From the NCBI GenBank assembly GCA_019930625.1, contig CP082844.1, positions 2,914,001 to 2,978,000 on the forward strand: 64,000 nt of DNA. The letters run 5' to 3'. This DNA comes from Nocardia asteroides. GTDB taxonomy: Bacteria > Actinomycetota > Actinomycetes > Mycobacteriales > Mycobacteriaceae. The translations under genes and the position numbers were made by a program. The notes under the pieces were generated by a model. That model did not search any database. It was given only the letters and a program-made list of their open reading frames with translations, and had not been told where the DNA came from. This document shows positions 27,868 to 38,158 of this stretch, piece after piece (positions within the stretch are counted from its first letter, which is position 1; each line of letters begins with the position of its first letter).

Positions 27868-29354
27868 TGCTGATTGCCATCCTTTTGCTCTATTGCCTGA
27901 CCCGACATCTCCTTGGCCGCGATGGCTTCCGCCGCCGCGCGGGCCGCGTCCGTCCCTGGACGGTGTCGCTGCACCCAGCCGTCGATGTTCTTCTGCGGTC
28001 CACCGGACACCGCGAGAGCCCCTGGCGGAACGTTTCTGCGCAGTACAGTACCCGCCGCCGTATAGGCTCCGTCACCCACCGTCACCGGCGCGACGAACAT
28101 CGTGTCGCTTCCGGTGCGCACGTGCGAGCCGACGACGGTGTGGTGCTTGCTCACGCCGTCGTAGTTGACGAAGACGCTGGACGCACCGATGTTGCTGTGC
28201 TCGCCGATGGTGGCGTCGCCCACGTAGGTCAGATGCGGGACCTTCGAATGCGCCCCGATCGAGGCGTTCTTGGTCTCCACGAAAGCGCCCAGTTTGCCCT
28301 CGTCGCCCACGACAGTGCCGGGACGCAGGTAGCTGAACGGACCGATGGTCGCCTTCGGACCGATGGTCGCGCCTTCGCCGTGGGTGCGGATCACCCGGGC
28401 GCCGTCGCCGACGACGACGTCGGTGAGCGTGCTGTCCGGGCCGACCTCGGCGTCCTCGCCGATGACCGTATTGCCGAGCAGTTGGACACCGGGCCGCAGC
28501 ACCGCGTCCCTTCCGATGCGCACGCTGGCGTCCACCCACGTGGAGGCGGGATCCATGATCGTGACACCCGCGCGCATGTGGCGTTCGAGGATGTAGCGGT
28601 TGAGCGTGCGCGCCGCCGAGGCCAGCTGCACCCGGTCGTTGACGCCGGTGACCTTGGCCGCGTCGACCAGCCGCGCGCCGTGCACCGGGTGACCCGCCTC
28701 GCGGGCCAGGCGCAGCACGTCGGTCAGATACAGCTCGTGCTGGGCGTTGGCGGTGGACAGACGGCTGATCATGGTGCGCAGCACCGCGGCGTCGAACGCG
28801 TACACACCGGAGTTCACTTCGGTGATCGCGGTCTGTTCCGGGGTGGCGTCGGCGTGCTCGACGATCTCCGCCAGCTGGCCGTCCGCGTCGCGGACGATGC
28901 GGCCGTAGCCGTTCGGGTCCTCCGGCACGAAGGTCAGTACGGTGACCGCGGGGCGTTCGGCGTAGCTGCGGTGCTCGTCGAGCAGTGCGGCCAGCGTGTG
29001 ACCGTCCAACAGCGGGACGTCGGCGGAGGTGACCAGTACGTCGCCGGTGAAGCCGACCGGCAGGGCGGCCAGCGCGCACTGCACCGCGTGCCCGGTGCCG
29101 AGCTGCTGCTCCTGGATCGCGGGGGTGATCTCCCGGCCCAGGTCGTCGGCCACCGCGGTCACCGCCGCGCCGACTTGTTCGCGGTCGTGCCCCACCACGG
29201 TGATGAGGTACGCGGGGTCGATCTCGTTCGCCGCATGCAGCGCGTGCGCGAGCATGCTCCGACCGGCCAGCGAATGCAGCACCTTGGGGGTCTTCGACCG
29301 CATCCGCGTCCCGGCACCGGCTGCGAGAACGACGACGGCGGTCTGCTGTGGCAT
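27864..29354 (-). CDS. glmU: Bifunctional GlmU (GlcNAc-1-P uridyltransferase / GlcN-1-P acetyltransferase)
   Basis: A 496-aa enzyme making UDP-GlcNAc for peptidoglycan. The N-terminal pyrophosphorylase has [30 protein letters not shown] and [10 protein letters not shown]. The C-terminal left-handed beta-helix has hexapeptide repeats and the acetyltransferase [20 protein letters not shown] segment. The start ATG follows GGGAGATCC, and a longer in-frame lead lacks support. A tRNA-Gln gene lies about 90 bp upstream on the same strand, as in mycobacteria. Confidence 0.96.
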   Translation of the reverse strand: MPQQTAVVVLAAGAGTRMRSKTPKVLHSLAGRSMLAHALHAANEIDPAYLITVVGHDREQVGAAVTAVADDLGREITPAIQEQQLGTGHAVQCALAALPVGFTGDVLVTSADVPLLDGHTLAALLDEHRSYAERPAVTVLTFVPEDPNGYGRIVRDADGQLAEIVEHADATPEQTAITEVNSGVYAFDAAVLRTMISRLSTANAQHELYLTDVLRLAREAGHPVHGARLVDAAKVTGVNDRVQLASAARTLNRYILERHMRAGVTIMDPASTWVDASVRIGRDAVLRPGVQLLGNTVIGEDAEVGPDSTLTDVVVGDGARVIRTHGEGATIGPKATIGPFSYLRPGTVVGDEGKLGAFVETKNASIGAHSKVPHLTYVGDATIGEHSNIGASSVFVNYDGVSKHHTVVGSHVRTGSDTMFVAPVTVGDGAYTAAGTVLRRNVPPGALAVSGGPQKNIDGWVQRHRPGTDAARAAAEAIAAKEMSGQAIEQKDGNQQ

Positions 29355-29443
29355 GGATCTCCCTCGGCTGCCTGTCATCGTGGGGGTCGTCGTCGTACTT
29401 GGTCAGCGATGTGCGGGCCAACGATAGTCATCGTGCTCTCGAG

Positions 29444-29514
29444 CTCCGCCGCCAGGACTCGAACCTGAACTCTCTGAACCAAAATCAGATGTGCTGCCAT
29501 TACACCACGGCGGA
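29444..29514 (-). tRNA. tRNA-Gln (anticodon TTG)
   Basis: On the minus strand the sequence folds as a tRNA. The acceptor stem TCCGCCG pairs with CGGCGGA, with discriminator G as usual for tRNA-Gln. The anticodon arm is CTGAT-TTTGGT-TCAG-like, giving anticodon TTG, and the T-arm contains GTTCGAGTC within a CAGG/CCTG stem. CCA is not encoded. It sits upstream of glmU on the same strand, the location of glnU in M. tuberculosis. Confidence 0.93.
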
Positions 29515-29911
29515 TTGCCACACCGGCGGTTGGCGAACCCCCGCCGCTGTGCCACGGCACGGGATGAATCCTCGCATACTCGCCCGCCTCCCCGCGAATT
29601 CTTGGTGTGTTCGGTCGTGAGCCGCTTGCGCGCGTCTTCCGGCCGTACCATTCGAAGTTCTCTCGTTTCACTCCGCGGCGTCATGGCGGGTCGGAGCGGA
29701 GGGTCGACGGGGTGTATCACCGAGCTGTCTGGAACAGTGGTATCCGAACGGCGGCGTCGTGCGTCGGAGCCCTGATGCGACGCCGGCGTCTACGCACATG
29801 GGTAACTCGCCGGGCACGCCCACGACTCGGCCGGGCATGCGACCGCGGCCCGGAGGCGAACCGTCGACGCACGCACGGCCGGCGAGAACGCGGAGAGGCG
29901 GAGAATTGTCA

Positions 29912-30565
29912 GTGTCTTCGGGTGAGTCGCATCGAGTGCCCCGGCCGCGTATGACCGGCACCCAGCGGCGTCAGCAGCTGATCGAGATCGGGCGCGCGCT
30001 GTTCGCCGAACGCGGCTACGACGCGACCTCGATCGAGGAGATCGCGCAACGCGCCCAAGTCTCCAAACCGGTGGTGTACGAACACTTCGGCGGCAAGGAG
30101 GGATTGTACGCGGTCGTCGTCGACCGCGAGATGTCGATGCTGCTGGACATGATCACCTCCTCGCTCACCCGCAACCGATCGCGGATCCGGCTGGAACAGG
30201 TCGCACTGGCCCTGCTGACCTACATCGAGGAACGAACCGACGGATTCCGAATCCTGGTGCGTGATCAGCCCGCCGCCGCCGCGGAGGGCAGGTACTCCAG
30301 TTTGCTCAACGAGGCGACCAACCAGGTGGCGCACATCCTGGCCGGAGATTTCGCGCGCCGCGGGTTCGACACCAGCCTGTCCACCCTCTACGCGCAGGCG
30401 CTCGTCGGCCAGGTCGCCACCGCCGCGACCTGGTGGCTCGACGAACGCCAACCGTCGAAAGAGGTTGTCGCGGCGCACTTGGTGAACCTGTGCTGGAACG
30501 GGCTGAGCCATCTCGAGGCCCATCCGCGACTGAGTTCGGAATGGCGTGCGGGCGCCGGTGAGTGA
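29912..30565 (+). CDS. TetR family regulator (Rv1019-like position)
   Basis: A 217-aa regulator with HTH RRQQLIEIGRALFAERGYDATSIEEIAQRAQVSKPVVYEHFGGKEGLYAVV (given as family pattern, residues about 18-68). The start GTG 29912 has GGAG 8 nt upstream; the frame stays open further upstream, but that part is a Pro/Arg-rich tail without homology. In M. tuberculosis a TetR gene lies between glmU and mfd, and this is the same place. The ligand-binding half has LVRDQPAAAAEGRYSSLLNE. The targets are unknown. Confidence 0.85.
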   Translation: MSSGESHRVPRPRMTGTQRRQQLIEIGRALFAERGYDATSIEEIAQRAQVSKPVVYEHFGGKEGLYAVVVDREMSMLLDMITSSLTRNRSRIRLEQVALALLTYIEERTDGFRILVRDQPAAAAEGRYSSLLNEATNQVAHILAGDFARRGFDTSLSTLYAQALVGQVATAATWWLDERQPSKEVVAAHLVNLCWNGLSHLEAHPRLSSEWRAGAGE

Positions 30566-30746
30566 CGCGGATTGTTAACTAGAAAATTGCGCGCCAGCTC
30601 TGGCCGAATGCTCGAATTGGCTGCTGGGCGCGCCTCTGGTGGTACGGTTCACCCATCCTTTGGGTGCTGTTCGGGCGGTAAGTCGGTCAACTTCGGGATG
30701 TCGGTCTACTTCAGGATGGCTGGTTTTAGGATGACAGGCGGATCTG
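30566..30746. other. TetR-to-disrupted-tetR intergenic region
   Basis: It holds an imperfect hairpin downstream of the TetR gene (GCGCGCCAGC at 30589-30598 with GCTGGGCGCGC at 30623-30633), likely a weak terminator without a T tract. After it come the 18-bp tandem repeats and TAGGAT (30727-30732), a TANNNT -10 box for the disrupted tetR. Confidence 0.4.
30682..30717. repeat. 18-bp tandem direct repeat upstream of the disrupted tetR
   Basis: Two abutting copies: GTCGGTCAACTTCGGGAT (30682-30699) and GTCGGTCTACTTCAGGAT (30700-30717), with two mismatches. A more degenerate third piece (GGCTGGTTTTAGGAT, 30718-30732) ends in the presumed -10. The position over the promoter suggests regulator binding sites, possibly for the disrupted regulator itself. 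Confidence 0.55.
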
Positions 30747-30753
30747 ATGGCTA

Positions 30754-30783
30754 GTGCCGCATCAGGCTACGTTTGCCCTGTTG
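30754..30783 (+). repeat. Left terminal inverted repeat of the IS630 element
   Basis: It begins GTGCCGC and ends TTTGCCCTGTTG, matching the reverse complement of 31954-31983. The transposase stop codon (complement of 30762-30764) lies inside it. Confidence 0.88.
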
Positions 30784-31895
30784 ACGATTTCGTGTAGCCG
30801 TTGGTCTTCGACGTGCTTGTTCCGCCAGATGATGTAGCGCCGGATCATGGACGCCTGTTCACGATGACTGCCGTGGTCGGTGCCGTCGAGCGCGAAGTAC
30901 CGCAACGCGGTGAACTGCGCCTCGATACGGTTCAACCATGAACTATTCGTCGGCGTGTACGCGATCTCGACGTTGTTCTCCTCGGCCCACTGGGCGACCC
31001 GTTGGCACTTCTTCGTCGTCAGATGCGGCGAGAAGTTGTCGCACACGATCGCCATGCGGACCTCGGCCGGATACAAGGTGCGCAGGTACCGGCAGAACTC
31101 GAGAAACTTCGTGCGGTTCTTCGTGGCCTTGACATGCCCATACAGCTTGTCCTTACCGAGGTCGTACGCGGCGAACAAATGCCGTACCCCGTGCGGGCGG
31201 GTATAGGTTGCCCGCCGACGGCGCCTGGGTTCGCGATCCGGATCCTTATGCTTGCCACCGCGTTCGGCCCACTGCCGGCCCGGATGCGGCTGCAAGTTCA
31301 AAGGCCCGAACTCGTCGAGACAGAAGATCACCTGTGGCTCATCGGAGTCGGGCACGACCTCACCGTCGGCGATGGCGTACAGGTGCTCGACTCGGGCCTT
31401 CTTGGCCTTGTAGTCCGGGTCTTTCGACCGCTTCCAGGTTTTCACTTTTTGAAACGAGACACCCTCCTCACGGAGCAGCACGCGCAGACCCTCGTGGCTG
31501 ATGTCGTCGACCACCCCCTCAGCGACCAGGAACTCGGCGAGTTTGGTCAGGCTCCAGGTCGAGAACGGCAGATCGTGTTCGGTCGGGGCAGATTTGGCGA
31601 GCTTCTTGATCTCGCGGCGTTCGGGCAGCGTGAACGTCTTCGGTCGGCCACCGGCGTATTTCGGGTACAGCGAATCGAATCCGTCGGCATTGAAGTTGTG
31701 GATCACATCGCGGACCCGGTCAGCACTGGTGAAGCTGACCTCGGCGATCTTGGGCACCGGCATGCCCTGAGCGGAGAGCAGGATCATCTGAGCGCGCCGC
31801 CAGGTCACCACCGATCCGGTACCGCGGCGAATGATCCGCACCAACCGTCTGCCTTCATCGTCGTCGAGCTCTCGCACCCGTACTCGTTCTGCCAC
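30762..31895 (-). CDS. IS630-family transposase
   Basis: About 377 aa from GTG 31895 (VAERVRVREL). The N-terminal HTH (RRAQMILLSAQGMPVPKIAEVSFTSADRV) is followed by a DDE-type catalytic domain: first Asp in FCLDEFGPLNL, second in IVCDNFSPHL, and Glu in NSSWLNRIEAQF, the usual IS630/Tc1-mariner spacing. The insert PHGVRHLFAAYDLGKDKLYGH is typical of the actinobacterial group of this family. The frame is intact, and the stop lies within the left terminal repeat. The start codon has no strong ribosome-binding site. Confidence 0.93.
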   Translation of the reverse strand: MAERVRVRELDDDEGRRLVRIIRRGTGSVVTWRRAQMILLSAQGMPVPKIAEVSFTSADRVRDVIHNFNADGFDSLYPKYAGGRPKTFTLPERREIKKLAKSAPTEHDLPFSTWSLTKLAEFLVAEGVVDDISHEGLRVLLREEGVSFQKVKTWKRSKDPDYKAKKARVEHLYAIADGEVVPDSDEPQVIFCLDEFGPLNLQPHPGRQWAERGGKHKDPDREPRRRRRATYTRPHGVRHLFAAYDLGKDKLYGHVKATKNRTKFLEFCRYLRTLYPAEVRMAIVCDNFSPHLTTKKCQRVAQWAEENNVEIAYTPTNSSWLNRIEAQFTALRYFALDGTDHGSHREQASMIRRYIIWRNKHVEDQRLHEIVNRANVA

Positions 31896-31953
31896 CCGAC
31901 CAGGCTGACCGATGCCCTGACCGGCACGCCGCAACCTGTCGGCGTGTCGGTTA

Positions 31954-31983
31954 CAACAGGGCAAAGGTTCCCGGGCGCGGCAC
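31954..31983 (-). repeat. Right terminal inverted repeat of the IS630 element
   Basis: Its reverse complement begins GTGCCGC and ends TTTGCCCTGTTG, like the left end. It directly abuts the TA duplicated in the tetR codon. Confidence 0.88.
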
Positions 31984-32768
31984 TAGGCAAGCGCGCGCGG
32001 AGATCACCCGCGATTCCGTCCTGGCAGGCGCTGCCGATGTCTTTCTGCGCTTGGGATATGCGAATGCGAGCCTGAGCGAGATCATCGCGCAGTCCAATGT
32101 CACCAAGGGCGCCTTGTACTTTCACTTCGGCTCGAAGGAAGAGCTGGCGCGCGCCGTGGTCGACCAGGGCAACGAGAGACTGACCAGTTCGTGTCAGGGG
32201 TTCTTCGATCCTCGGGTGCCCGCGCTGGAGGCGTGCATCGGCATCACCTACGTCGTCGCCGATCTATCGATGAACGATCCGATGGTCGGCGCCATGCTGA
32301 AGCTGACCCATCAGATCGGCGACTACCGTGGCGCGCAAGGCGACAACATCGCCAAGAACTGGGGCGACACCTACCGGCTGCTGGCCGAGCGGGCCATCGC
32401 CCAGGGCGACCTGATCGCCGACCTGGACGCGGAGGTCATCGGCCTGTTGTGGCAGGAGATGGCCGCGGGAGTGCACATCATCGCCGTCGGCACGGAATCC
32501 ATCGATGAGATGGCGGTCCGGATGGAGCGCGCCTGGTACTTCCTGCTCCCGGCCCTCGTGCCGCCCGAAAAGCTTTCGTACTTCAGGGAATTCGCGGCAA
32601 GGCGGTTGCGGCGCTACGTGCCGTGAGCGGTGTCCGGCCGCCACTTCGTCGCGGCGTGGCCTATGTGGTCGCTGCGGCACGGCCGTAGTACCGGTCGCGT
32701 GCGGACGTCGTGATCACGCGACGCTAGTGTGGCTCGCGTCGGATCCGCTCGTCTTGCTGGAGTCGTGT

Positions 32769-33062
32769 ATGTCCGCTTATGTCATTGTCGAGGCCGAGGT
32801 TTCGGACGAAGAAGTCGGATTGCAGTACTCGCGGTTGGCGCAGTCATCGATCCGGCAGTACGGCGGCCGTTATCTCGTCGCGAGCGTGCCCGAAGCGGTG
32901 GAAGGCGCCTGGCCCGCCGGTCGGCGCGCGGTGATCCTGGAGTTCCCCGATCCGGACCGGATCCGGGAGTGGTACGACTCGCCGGAGTATCTGAAGGCGC
33001 GCGAGGTGCGCAAGTCGGGGGTCGAGGTGCGGATGGTTTTCGCGGACGGACTCCCCGGGTAG
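32769..33062 (+). CDS. DUF1330 family protein
   Basis: A 97-aa dimeric alpha-beta barrel-type protein: [15 protein letters not shown], then [35 protein letters not shown] and a final V-E-V-R-M-V-F strand. Typical DUF1330 length and pattern; function unknown. The ATG has GGAG 6 nt upstream. It lies 142 bp after the disrupted tetR and may have been part of the region that regulator served. Confidence 0.82.
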   Translation: MSAYVIVEAEVSDEEVGLQYSRLAQSSIRQYGGRYLVASVPEAVEGAWPAGRRAVILEFPDPDRIREWYDSPEYLKAREVRKSGVEVRMVFADGLPG

Positions 33063-33285
33063 GCCTCTGCGCGGTGGCTCGAGGTCGGTGCTCCTCGCCG
33101 GCGAGGCGGAGCGCGTCCCGACAGACCGCCGCATTCGCGACGGGACCGGCCCGATGCCTTCCCTCGGCCGCGGACCAGAGGCGCCTGCGAACGCGCAGCG
33201 GCGCGGGCGCCGCAAAAACGAGATGCTCGCTTCACTAGACTCGGTTGGCCGCTCGAAACGTGTCGCCTGCGCTCAGGAGTTCTTG

Positions 33286-36200
33286 ATGTCCACCCACCGC
33301 CCGCCGTTGGCGGGACTGGCCGCCGCGGCCGGTGCCGATTCCTCGCTTCGGACCGTCGCGGAGTTGATCGGCACCACGTCGGTCGAGTTGGTCGCGCCGT
33401 CGGCGGTGCGGCCGTTCGTCGCGGCGCGGGTGGCGGCTGAGCGTCCGTTGGTGGTGGTCACGGCGACCGGGCGTGAGGCCGACGATCTGACCGTGGAGCT
33501 GGAGGAGATGCTCGGCCCCACGGTCGCGCAGTTCCCGTCCTGGGAGACGCTGCCACACGAGCGGCTCTCGCCGGGCGCGGACACGGTGGGGCGCAGGCTG
33601 GAGGTGCTGCGCCGGATCGCGCATCCCGACGACTCGCATTTCCCCGCGCCGCTGCGAGTGGTGGTGACCACCGTGCGGTCGCTGATGCAGCCGATGGCGG
33701 GCGGGCTCGGCGACATCGAGCCGGTCGTGCTGCGGGTCGGCGCCGAGCTGGACTTCGACGAATTGCTGACGCGGCTGGTGGAATTCGCTTACACCCGCGT
33801 CGACATGGTGGGCAAGCGCGGCGAGTTCGCGGTGCGCGGCGGCATCCTGGACCTCTTCCCGCCCACCGCCGCCCACCCGGTGCGCGTGGAGTTCTGGGGC
33901 GACGAGGTCACCGAGCTGCGGCCGTTCGCCGTCGCCGACCAGCGCTCGCTGCCGGACGTCACGGTGGACGTGGTGGTCGCGCCGCCGTGCCGGGAGCTGC
34001 TGCTCACCCCCGAGGTGCGCGAGCGGTCCGCCGAGGTCGCCGCCGCAAACGCGGCCGACGCGGCGCTGGTGGAGATGCTGGAGAAACTGGCGCAGGGCAT
34101 CCCGGTAGACGGCATGGAAGCGCTGCTGCCCGTGCTGCAACCCGGCCGATTGCGCCTGCTCACCGAGGTGCTGCCGGAGGGCACGCACGTGCTGCTGTGC
34201 GACCCGGAGAAGATTCGCACCCGCGCGGCGGACCTGGTGCGCACCGGCGAGGAATTCCTGGAGGCCTCCTGGACCGCCGCCTCCTTCGGTGGCGCCGCGC
34301 CGCTCGGCGGGCACGGACTCGACCTGGCCGCCTCGGCCTACCGGCCGCTGCCGGAGATCCACGCCAGCGCCGACCGGCAGGGCCTGCCCTGGTGGACGCT
34401 GAGCCCGCTCGCCTCCGGCGATGCGTCCGAGGTCGCACTGCGGGTGCTGCCCGGTCCGGCCGCGCGCGGCTCCGACGAATTGGTGGCGACCTTGTTCGCC
34501 TCGCTGCGCGCCCACGTCACTACCGGGGGCAGGGCCGTCGTGGTAGTCGCGGGGCACGGCACGGCCCAGCGCATTCTGGAACGGCTGGCCGATGCCGACG
34601 TGCCCGCCGTGGCGCTGGAGCAGGGTAGCGAGCCGAACGACGGCGTGGTCGGCGTGCTGTGCGGCTCGCTGCACGACGGCCTGGTGTTCGAGGACGCCGG
34701 TCTGGTGATCGTCGCCGAGTCCGACCTCACCGGCAACCGGGTCACCGCGCCGACCGAGGGCAAGCGGATGCCGGCCAAGCGCCGCAACCAGGTCGACCCG
34801 CTCGCGTTGAGCGCGGGTGACATGGTGGTGCACGATCAGCACGGCATCGGCAAGTTCGTCGAGATGATCGAGCGCACCGTCGGCGGCGCCCGCCGGGAAT
34901 ACCTGGTGATCGAGTACGCACCGGGCAAGCGCGGCCAGCCCGGCGACCGGTTGTTCGTGCCGATGGAATCGCTCGACCAGCTCTCCCGCTACGTCGGCGG
35001 TGAGATGCCCAGCCTCTCCAAGCTCGGCGGCTCGGACTGGGCCAACACGAAACGCAAGGCGCGCAAGGCCGTTCGCGAGATCGCGGGCGAACTCGTGCAG
35101 CTGTACGCCGCCCGTCAGGCGGCGCCCGGCCACGCTTTCGGGCCGGATACGCCGTGGCAGCAGGAGATGGAGGACGCGTTCGCGTTCACCGAGACCGTGG
35201 ACCAGATGACCGCCATTGCCGAAGTGAAGGCGGACATGGAGAAGCCGGTCCCGATGGACCGCGTGGTCTGCGGCGACGTGGGCTACGGCAAGACCGAGAT
35301 CGCGGTGCGCGCGGCGTTCAAGGCGGTGCAGGACGGCAAGCAGGTCGTCGTGCTGGTGCCGACCACGCTGCTCGCGCAACAGCATCTGCAGACCTTCGCC
35401 GAGCGTGTCGCGGGCTTCCCGATCACCGTGAAGGGTCTTTCCCGCTTCACCGACCCGGCCGAGGCCCGCGCCGTGCTGGAGGGGATGGCCGACGGCAGCG
35501 TCGACATCGTGGTCGGCACGCACCGGCTGCTGCAGACCGGCGTCCGCTGGAAGGACCTCGGCCTCGTTGTGGTCGACGAGGAGCAGCGCTTCGGCGTCGA
35601 GCACAAGGAGCACATCAAGGCGCTGCGCACGCACGTCGACGTGCTCACCATGTCGGCGACCCCCATCCCGCGCACCCTGGAGATGAGCCTGGCCGGGATC
35701 CGCGAGATGTCGACCATCCTCACTCCGCCGGAGGAACGCCACCCGGTGCTCACCTATGTGGGCGCCTACAACGACAAGCAGGTGACCGCCGCGATCCGGC
35801 GCGAGCTGCTGCGCGACGGCCAGGTGTTCTATGTGCACAACCGCGTGTCATCGATCGACAAGGCCGCCAAGCGGATTCGCGATCTGGTCCCGGAGGCACG
35901 GGTGGCGGTCGCGCACGGTCAGATGAACGAGGACGCGCTCGAGTCCACCGTGCAGGGCTTCTGGCAGCGCGAATACGACGTGCTGGTGTGCACGACGATC
36001 ATCGAGACCGGTCTGGACATCTCCAACGCGAATACGCTGATCGTGGAACGCGCCGACGCACTGGGGCTTTCGCAGCTGCATCAGTTGCGCGGCCGGGTCG
36101 GGCGCAGCCGGGAACGCGGCTACGCCTACTTCCTGTACCCGCCGGAGAAGCCGCTCACCGAGACGGCCTACGACCGGTTGGCCACCATCTCGCAGAACTC

Positions 36201-36897
36201 CGATCTGGGCGCGGGCATGGCGGTCGCGATGAAGGATCTGGAGATCCGCGGCGCGGGCAACGTGCTGGGCGCCGAACAGTCCGGTCACGTCGCCGGCGTC
36301 GGCTTCGATCTCTACGTCCGGTTGGTCGGCGAGGCGGTCGAGGCCTACCGCGCCGCCGCCGACGGCAAGCCGATCACCACCGAGGAGGTCAAGGAGGTGC
36401 GCATCGACCTGCCCGTCGACGCGCACATCCCGCCCGACTACATCGCCAGCGACCGGCTGCGCCTGGAGGCGTATCGCAAACTGGCCGCCGCGCAGGACGA
36501 TCCGGCGCTGGCGCTGGTCGTGGACGAGCTCGTCGACCGCTACGGTCCGCTCCCGGTTGAGGTCGGGCGCTTGGTCTCGGTGGCAAAGTTGCGGCTGCTG
36601 GCCCGTGCGTACGCCATCACCGAAATAGCGGTCACCGGAACAACTTTGAAGATCTCGCCGCTGCATCTGCCCGATTCCAAGCAGATGCGCCTCAAGCGGC
36701 TCTACCCGAGCGCGGGGTACCGCGCCGCCTCCGGTGTGGTGCAGCTTCCGCTGCCGCGCGTGGAGGACAGCGTCGGCGCCGAGCGCGTGCGGGACGTCGT
36801 GCTGCTGCAGTTCGTCGCGGACTTGCTGCTGGCGTTGGACGGCAAGGCCCAAGGCGCGGTCGACCTCACCGTCGCCGCCGAGCTGGCGCCGCGATGA
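33286..36897 (+). CDS. mfd: Transcription-repair coupling factor
   Basis: A 1,203-aa superfamily 2 translocase that removes RNA polymerase stalled at lesions and recruits UvrA. N-terminal UvrB-like region ([38 protein letters not shown]); RNA polymerase-interacting CarD-like domain ([14 protein letters not shown]); helicase motifs GDVGYGKTE (Walker A, about residue 663), DEEQRFGV (about 763), [14 protein letters not shown] and [12 protein letters not shown]; and a C-terminal TRCF domain. The start ATG 33286 has AGGAG 6 nt before it. Downstream mazG overlaps it by ATGA. Confidence 0.96.
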   Translation: MSTHRPPLAGLAAAAGADSSLRTVAELIGTTSVELVAPSAVRPFVAARVAAERPLVVVTATGREADDLTVELEEMLGPTVAQFPSWETLPHERLSPGADTVGRRLEVLRRIAHPDDSHFPAPLRVVVTTVRSLMQPMAGGLGDIEPVVLRVGAELDFDELLTRLVEFAYTRVDMVGKRGEFAVRGGILDLFPPTAAHPVRVEFWGDEVTELRPFAVADQRSLPDVTVDVVVAPPCRELLLTPEVRERSAEVAAANAADAALVEMLEKLAQGIPVDGMEALLPVLQPGRLRLLTEVLPEGTHVLLCDPEKIRTRAADLVRTGEEFLEASWTAASFGGAAPLGGHGLDLAASAYRPLPEIHASADRQGLPWWTLSPLASGDASEVALRVLPGPAARGSDELVATLFASLRAHVTTGGRAVVVVAGHGTAQRILERLADADVPAVALEQGSEPNDGVVGVLCGSLHDGLVFEDAGLVIVAESDLTGNRVTAPTEGKRMPAKRRNQVDPLALSAGDMVVHDQHGIGKFVEMIERTVGGARREYLVIEYAPGKRGQPGDRLFVPMESLDQLSRYVGGEMPSLSKLGGSDWANTKRKARKAVREIAGELVQLYAARQAAPGHAFGPDTPWQQEMEDAFAFTETVDQMTAIAEVKADMEKPVPMDRVVCGDVGYGKTEIAVRAAFKAVQDGKQVVVLVPTTLLAQQHLQTFAERVAGFPITVKGLSRFTDPAEARAVLEGMADGSVDIVVGTHRLLQTGVRWKDLGLVVVDEEQRFGVEHKEHIKALRTHVDVLTMSATPIPRTLEMSLAGIREMSTILTPPEERHPVLTYVGAYNDKQVTAAIRRELLRDGQVFYVHNRVSSIDKAAKRIRDLVPEARVAVAHGQMNEDALESTVQGFWQREYDVLVCTTIIETGLDISNANTLIVERADALGLSQLHQLRGRVGRSRERGYAYFLYPPEKPLTETAYDRLATISQNSDLGAGMAVAMKDLEIRGAGNVLGAEQSGHVAGVGFDLYVRLVGEAVEAYRAAADGKPITTEEVKEVRIDLPVDAHIPPDYIASDRLRLEAYRKLAAAQDDPALALVVDELVDRYGPLPVEVGRLVSVAKLRLLARAYAITEIAVTGTTLKISPLHLPDSKQMRLKRLYPSAGYRAASGVVQLPLPRVEDSVGAERVRDVVLLQFVADLLLALDGKAQGAVDLTVAAELAPR

Positions 36898-37688
36898 GCT
36901 CGGCCGATCGCGACGAGTCCGTCTTGCGGGCCGCCCGGCATCGTGCCGCCGGAAACGCGCCGTCCGGGAGCGCGCCGAACGGCGACTCGCTGCCGCGCAC
37001 GGACACGGCGGTGGTCGCGGCGGGGCTGACCGGCGCCGTCGAGGTGATGGACCGCCTGTGGCACTTCGGCGGGTGGGAGGTCACCCAGACCCACGACTCC
37101 TTGCGCCCCTATCTGCTCGAGGAGACCTACGAGCTGCTCGACGCCATCCAGCACAGCGATACCGAGATGATCAAGGAAGAACTCGGCGACCTGCTGCTGC
37201 AGGTGCTCTTCCATTCCCGGATCGCCGAGGCCGCAGGGGAATTCACTGTCGACGACGTCGCCGCCGCGCTGGTCGCCAAGCTGGTCAACCGCAGCCCGCA
37301 CCTGGTCGACGCCCCGATCGATCCGTCCGCGTCGGTAGCCGAGAAGATCGCCGCCCAGGAACGCGCCTGGGAGGAACGCAAATCCGCCGAGAAGTCCCGC
37401 CGCTCCTGCCTGGACGGCATCGCCATGGCCCAGCCGGCCTTGGCGCTCGCCGAGAAGATCATCTCCCGCAGCACCAGAGCCGGCCTCCCGCCCGATCTCG
37501 TTCCCGAAGCGCTCCGGGTGGTGCGCCTCGGCGGTCCGGAAAGCGCCGAAGAACATCTCCGCAAAGCGACGCTGACGTTCGCCGCCGCTATCCGTGCGGC
37601 GGAGGACGCTGCGGAAAAGGAACGCGGCGAACGCCTCCCGCTCACCGCCGAGGATTGGCGCGCCTTCTGGCCGGAGGAGACCGAGTAG
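36894..37688 (+). CDS. mazG: MazG nucleoside triphosphate pyrophosphohydrolase
   Basis: A 264-aa house-cleaning enzyme hydrolysing (deoxy)nucleoside triphosphates. The central all-alpha MazG domain has [10 protein letters not shown] and [20 protein letters not shown] with the metal-binding Glu/Asp set (EExxE...ExxD), followed by a second helical part ([17 protein letters not shown]). It overlaps mfd by four bases (ATGA) and is probably co-transcribed with it. It looks shorter at the N-terminus than the M. tuberculosis protein, which carries an extra domain. Confidence 0.92.
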   Translation: MSSADRDESVLRAARHRAAGNAPSGSAPNGDSLPRTDTAVVAAGLTGAVEVMDRLWHFGGWEVTQTHDSLRPYLLEETYELLDAIQHSDTEMIKEELGDLLLQVLFHSRIAEAAGEFTVDDVAAALVAKLVNRSPHLVDAPIDPSASVAEKIAAQERAWEERKSAEKSRRSCLDGIAMAQPALALAEKIISRSTRAGLPPDLVPEALRVVRLGGPESAEEHLRKATLTFAAAIRAAEDAAEKERGERLPLTAEDWRAFWPEETE

Positions 37689-37753
37689 AGATCACCCGGC
37701 CGGCGAACCGTAGTGCAATCCGCGCGGCCGTCCGCATCAGGGACACTGAGACA

Positions 37754-38077
37754 ATGCCGTATCCCGAGCTGAACGCACGACCGCGATGGCAATCGACCGG
37801 GAACGGCAGGTTTCCCGTCGCCGCCCACGTCGACGGCCGCTGGTGGGTCTTGCGGATAAATGGTTTTCCCGACCACCCACTGTGGACACTGTTCATCGAC
37901 GGCGCACCGCGTTTCGACCTCGACGACACCCCGGCCACTTGGGGCCGGCCGAGCCCTCGATCTTCACCGCCGCTCGAACCCGGTACAGCCGAACAAATCT
38001 TAGCGCCTATCCGGGACTTCACGGCGTACGGCAGTGAAGTAGGAAAACCCTGCGACGACATAGTTTGCTGCGGATGA
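37754..38077 (+). CDS. Hypothetical tryptophan-rich small protein
   Basis: A 107-aa protein from ATG 37754: MPYPELNARPRWQSTGNGRF, then DGRWWVLRINGFPDHPLWTLF, IDGAPRFDLDD and a C-terminal CDDIVCCG. Six tryptophans, two Cys near the end, no signal peptide or membrane segment. I do not recognise a family. It lies between mazG and a decayed HTH-DUF5753/DUF397 pair in a stretch with lower GC at third positions than the backbone, so it is probably part of the same accessory patch. Confidence 0.55.
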   Translation: MPYPELNARPRWQSTGNGRFPVAAHVDGRWWVLRINGFPDHPLWTLFIDGAPRFDLDDTPATWGRPSPRSSPPLEPGTAEQILAPIRDFTAYGSEVGKPCDDIVCCG

Positions 38078-38158
38078 CAAACGTGCGCATGACATGCAAG
38101 CACACGCGATGTCTGTGATCAGCCAGTCCCGAGGAACGGAGGCGAGAGCGGCGGTGTC

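Larger units (their letters stand above)
30754..31983 (-). mobile_element. Complete IS630-family insertion sequence
   Basis: A 1,230-bp element flanked by TA on both sides (30752-30753 and 31984-31985), the IS630 target duplication. The 30-bp terminal inverted repeats match at 24 positions by my count: both ends read GTGCCGC, then 11 partly matching bases, then TTTGCCCTGTTG. It encodes one full-length transposase reading right to left. Nothing suggests decay, so it may be mobile. Confidence 0.92.
30747..32626 (+). pseudogene. Gamma-butyrolactone-receptor-like tetR split by IS630 element
   Basis: Removing the insertion sequence and one TA copy joins 30747-30753 (ATGGCTA) to 31986-32626 and gives an uninterrupted 648-bp frame (215 aa). 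It begins M-A-R-Q-A-R-A-E-I-T-R-D-S-V-L and continues through VFLRLGYANASLSEII and SNVTKGALYFHFGSKEELA. That is the HTH of the ArpA/ScbR-type autoregulator-receptor subgroup, which has about this length. The element sits in codon 3. The remaining 3' frame could only start at TTG 32051, without a ribosome-binding site and without the first HTH helix, so I call it inactivated. The TA duplication and the exact frame restoration make a recent, precise insertion likely. Confidence 0.9.

Noticed and set aside
33235..35838. An 867-codon frame antisense to mfd
   Set aside because: A GC-rich antisense shadow; His/Arg/Gly-rich composition and no domain, while mfd on the other strand is complete.
37754..38077. 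Third component (toxin or immunity) of the DUF5753/DUF397 module
   Set aside because: It lies next door, but no motif or overlap ties it to the pair, so it was left as hypothetical.
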